From NCBI GenBank assembly GCA_900315945.1, contig ONAZ01000002.1:1-64000 (forward strand): 64,000 nucleotides of DNA, written 5' to 3'. This document shows positions 62,606 to 64,000 of the stretch, piece by piece. Each line of letters begins with the position of its first letter. Position 1 is the stretch's first letter. This DNA is from an uncultured Lachnospiraceae bacterium (GTDB lineage Bacteria > Bacillota > Clostridia > Lachnospirales > Lachnospiraceae). Both the position numbers and the translations under genes were made by a program. The notes beneath the pieces are model-generated. The model was not told the origin of the DNA. It ran no database searches and saw nothing but the letters and a program-made list of their open reading frames with translations.

Positions 62606-62658
62606 GCTTCAAACATTCTGCAGCGGACTCATAAAATCCTAACACAGATGTTTGAAGC
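62606..62658 (-). terminator. Terminator of mecA
   Basis: An 11-bp stem GCTTCAAACAT / ATGTTTGAAGC with a 31-nt loop, followed on the minus strand by TTATTTTTTT. Confidence 0.8.
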
Positions 62659-62678
62659 CATTAATAGTTTCAATCATA

Positions 62679-63338
62679 TTATAAGTTTTTCAAAGTAGCT
62701 ATTGCATCCTTATCAATAATACATTTTCCATGTTCATATATAACCCTTGCACCTTGATGCTCTAAGAAGATCTCCTGACCAAATTCGCACAGACTCAAGA
62801 ACAGTTCTCCAACTTTTTCGGTATCATTTATTTCCATTCTAAAATAATATGCCCCTTTATATGAATATAACTTAGATGTATTAATCCATTTCTCATCAAT
62901 AATCTGCGAAATATCCATACATACGTCTAAAGATTCGCATTCAACCCAAAAAGCCTCAGATACACTGACAAAGCTTTGTATCTTCTTGCCTTCTTTTACT
63001 TTGTCATTATTATCAAGCACTTTTCCTTCAAGGACTTTCTGGAAATCCTCAAGATAAGACTTCAGTCTATTCATCTGAGCCTCTAACTGCTCTGGCATAG
63101 CTTCAGCGATAGTCATGGCTATATCGCCTTCTGGAAGAAGCGCAATCTGCACACTAAGAGCACCACCATTCGTCTTATAATTAAGCTCATATCTAGCTTC
63201 TTGCATAACACGACGAAGGAAGTCTTCTGCCTTATCTCTATTATCCACTAGCTCAGACACTTCTAAGCCATAATCATACATTTCTTCTTTTGAAACTACG
63301 CATCTAATAACATTTTCATTAATTCTTTTAAATTTCAT
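62679..63338 (-). CDS. mecA: MecA-type ClpC adaptor protein
   Basis: A 219-residue protein with the MecA start MKFKRINENVIRCVVSKEEM and YDYGLEVSELVDNR, an acidic variable linker, and a C-terminal domain around YKGAYYFRMEINDTEKVGEL. It delivers substrates to ClpCP for degradation. It is monocistronic with its own terminator. Confidence 0.88.
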   Translation of the reverse strand: MKFKRINENVIRCVVSKEEMYDYGLEVSELVDNRDKAEDFLRRVMQEARYELNYKTNGGALSVQIALLPEGDIAMTIAEAMPEQLEAQMNRLKSYLEDFQKVLEGKVLDNNDKVKEGKKIQSFVSVSEAFWVECESLDVCMDISQIIDEKWINTSKLYSYKGAYYFRMEINDTEKVGELFLSLCEFGQEIFLEHQGARVIYEHGKCIIDKDAIATLKNL

Positions 63339-63408
63339 ATAATCACATCCTTAAAGATATATTAATCATTACCAAGAGAAATTTCAAGTTATTTTCAATG
63401 GTTGATAT

Positions 63409-64000
63409 CTACTTTTTCCTTATCCTTTTTGGAGCTGGTTCTATTGCATCTTCGGGACACACAAGAATACACAGATGACATCCTACGCATTTCTTACCGT
63501 CTAGAACAGGTTTTCTATTCTCATTAAGGCTAATTGCCTGATGTCCTCCATCACGACATGACAGAATACATCTTCCGCACCCCACACATTTTTCCTTAAT
63601 TATTTGTGGATATATAATTGTATCTCTAGATAATACATCGGTTGTATCACTAACATAATTAAGAGATTTTCCTACAACCTGTGATATATTGTTATATCCT
63701 TTCGCCAATAAATATAGCATTAGACCTTCTTTAAGCTCATCTATAATTCTATAACCATGCTTCATAACAGATGTTGTTATCTGAATACTAGAGGCTCCAA
63801 GCAAAATAAACTCTAATGCATCGCGCCAGGTTTCAATACCTCCCATAGCACTAATATGCATACCCTGCAGTTTCTTATTATGAGATATTTCTTCTATAAA
63901 TCTTAAAGCAATTGGTTTAATAGCTTTACCACTATAACCACCTACTGCCGACATTCCATCCACATCTGGCGAAGTTACAAAAGTATCAACATTTACTCCA
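63409..64000 (-). CDS. PreA-like dihydropyrimidine dehydrogenase subunit, 5' end beyond window
   Basis: The reading frame is open to the window edge, so the annotated GTG at 63963 is not a real start. The visible part has the end of a dihydroorotate-dehydrogenase-like barrel (GMHISAMGGIETWRDALEFI) and a C-terminal ferredoxin domain with two 4Fe-4S motifs, CVGCGRCILSC and CVGCHLCILVCP. This matches PreA-type NAD-dependent dihydropyrimidine dehydrogenases, which act in pyrimidine breakdown. The specific substrate is not certain. Confidence 0.8.
   Translation of the reverse strand, partial: GVNVDTFVTSPDVDGMSAVGGYSGKAIKPIALRFIEEISHNKKLQGMHISAMGGIETWRDALEFILLGASSIQITTSVMKHGYRIIDELKEGLMLYLLAKGYNNISQVVGKSLNYVSDTTDVLSRDTIIYPQIIKEKCVGCGRCILSCRDGGHQAISLNENRKPVLDGKKCVGCHLCILVCPEDAIEPAPKRIRKK

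Overview
The window is low-GC DNA from an anaerobic Firmicute, most likely a gut or rumen member of the Clostridia close to Lachnospiraceae. This rests on a PyrK/PyrD type B dihydroorotate dehydrogenase, a membrane-anchored GH5 cellulase, a MecA adaptor, an NHLP-type bacteriocin exporter, a Gram-positive type IV pilus cluster and a type II-A CRISPR-Cas9 locus. Genus cannot be fixed from sequence alone. Nearly all genes lie on the minus strand. I see no rRNA, tRNA or intact insertion sequence.

Layout. 1-1.65 kb: an unrecognised ORF and a type III toxin-antitoxin locus (three exact 34-nt RNA repeats, a terminator, then a ToxN/AbiQ/CptN-like endoribonuclease). 1.67-5.0 kb: a membrane-anchored protein, a TIGR01212-type radical SAM protein and a cellulase. 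5.0-8.6 kb: purE-purM-purN-purD. 8.7-12 kb: a decayed ATPase relic and a single-chain type II restriction-modification enzyme with a small antitoxin-like partner. 12.1-21.7 kb: one long unit pyrK-pyrD-transglutaminase lipoprotein-pilC-pilins-pilT-pyrE-small membrane protein-M29 aminopeptidase, so a pilus cluster nested among pyrimidine genes. 21.7-23.9 kb: mscS and a DUF1015 gene.

23.9-37.2 kb is the most interesting region: a RiPP system. A 72-residue precursor with a double-glycine-type leader and a 16-residue Cys-free core is followed by a SPASM radical SAM maturase. Downstream is a second transcription unit with two SpoIIE/RsbU-like phosphatases, a STAS antagonist, an RsbW-like kinase, an ECF-like sigma factor, a short HlyD-like protein, two NHLP-type ABC transporters (one with a C39 peptidase) and a MATE transporter fused to a degenerate RsbW-like domain. 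The likely logic is that a membrane signal activates phosphatase, which dephosphorylates STAS, which frees sigma, which drives production, cleavage and export of the peptide. 37.2-40.3 kb: a HipA-like kinase module with twin palindromic operators, and a AAA-type ATPase.

40.3-49.3 kb: a complete type II-A CRISPR-Cas locus (cas9-cas1-cas2-csn2, 20 intact repeats plus a degenerate terminal one, tracrRNA divergent to cas9). It is bracketed by near-identical 114-bp direct repeats 8712 bp apart, made of a gene fragment and its longer homologue. 49.5-51.8 kb: serC-serA. 52-54.2 kb: cstA and two small membrane proteins. 54.2-61.7 kb: leuB, a three-gene succinate dehydrogenase/fumarate reductase-like complex, ilvD and ilvB. 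62-64 kb: an XRE regulator with a small partner, mecA, and the 3' part of a PreA-like ferredoxin-containing oxidoreductase that runs off the window.

Protein families were assigned from motifs and memory without database searches. Hairpins were paired by eye. Promoters are sequence matches only.
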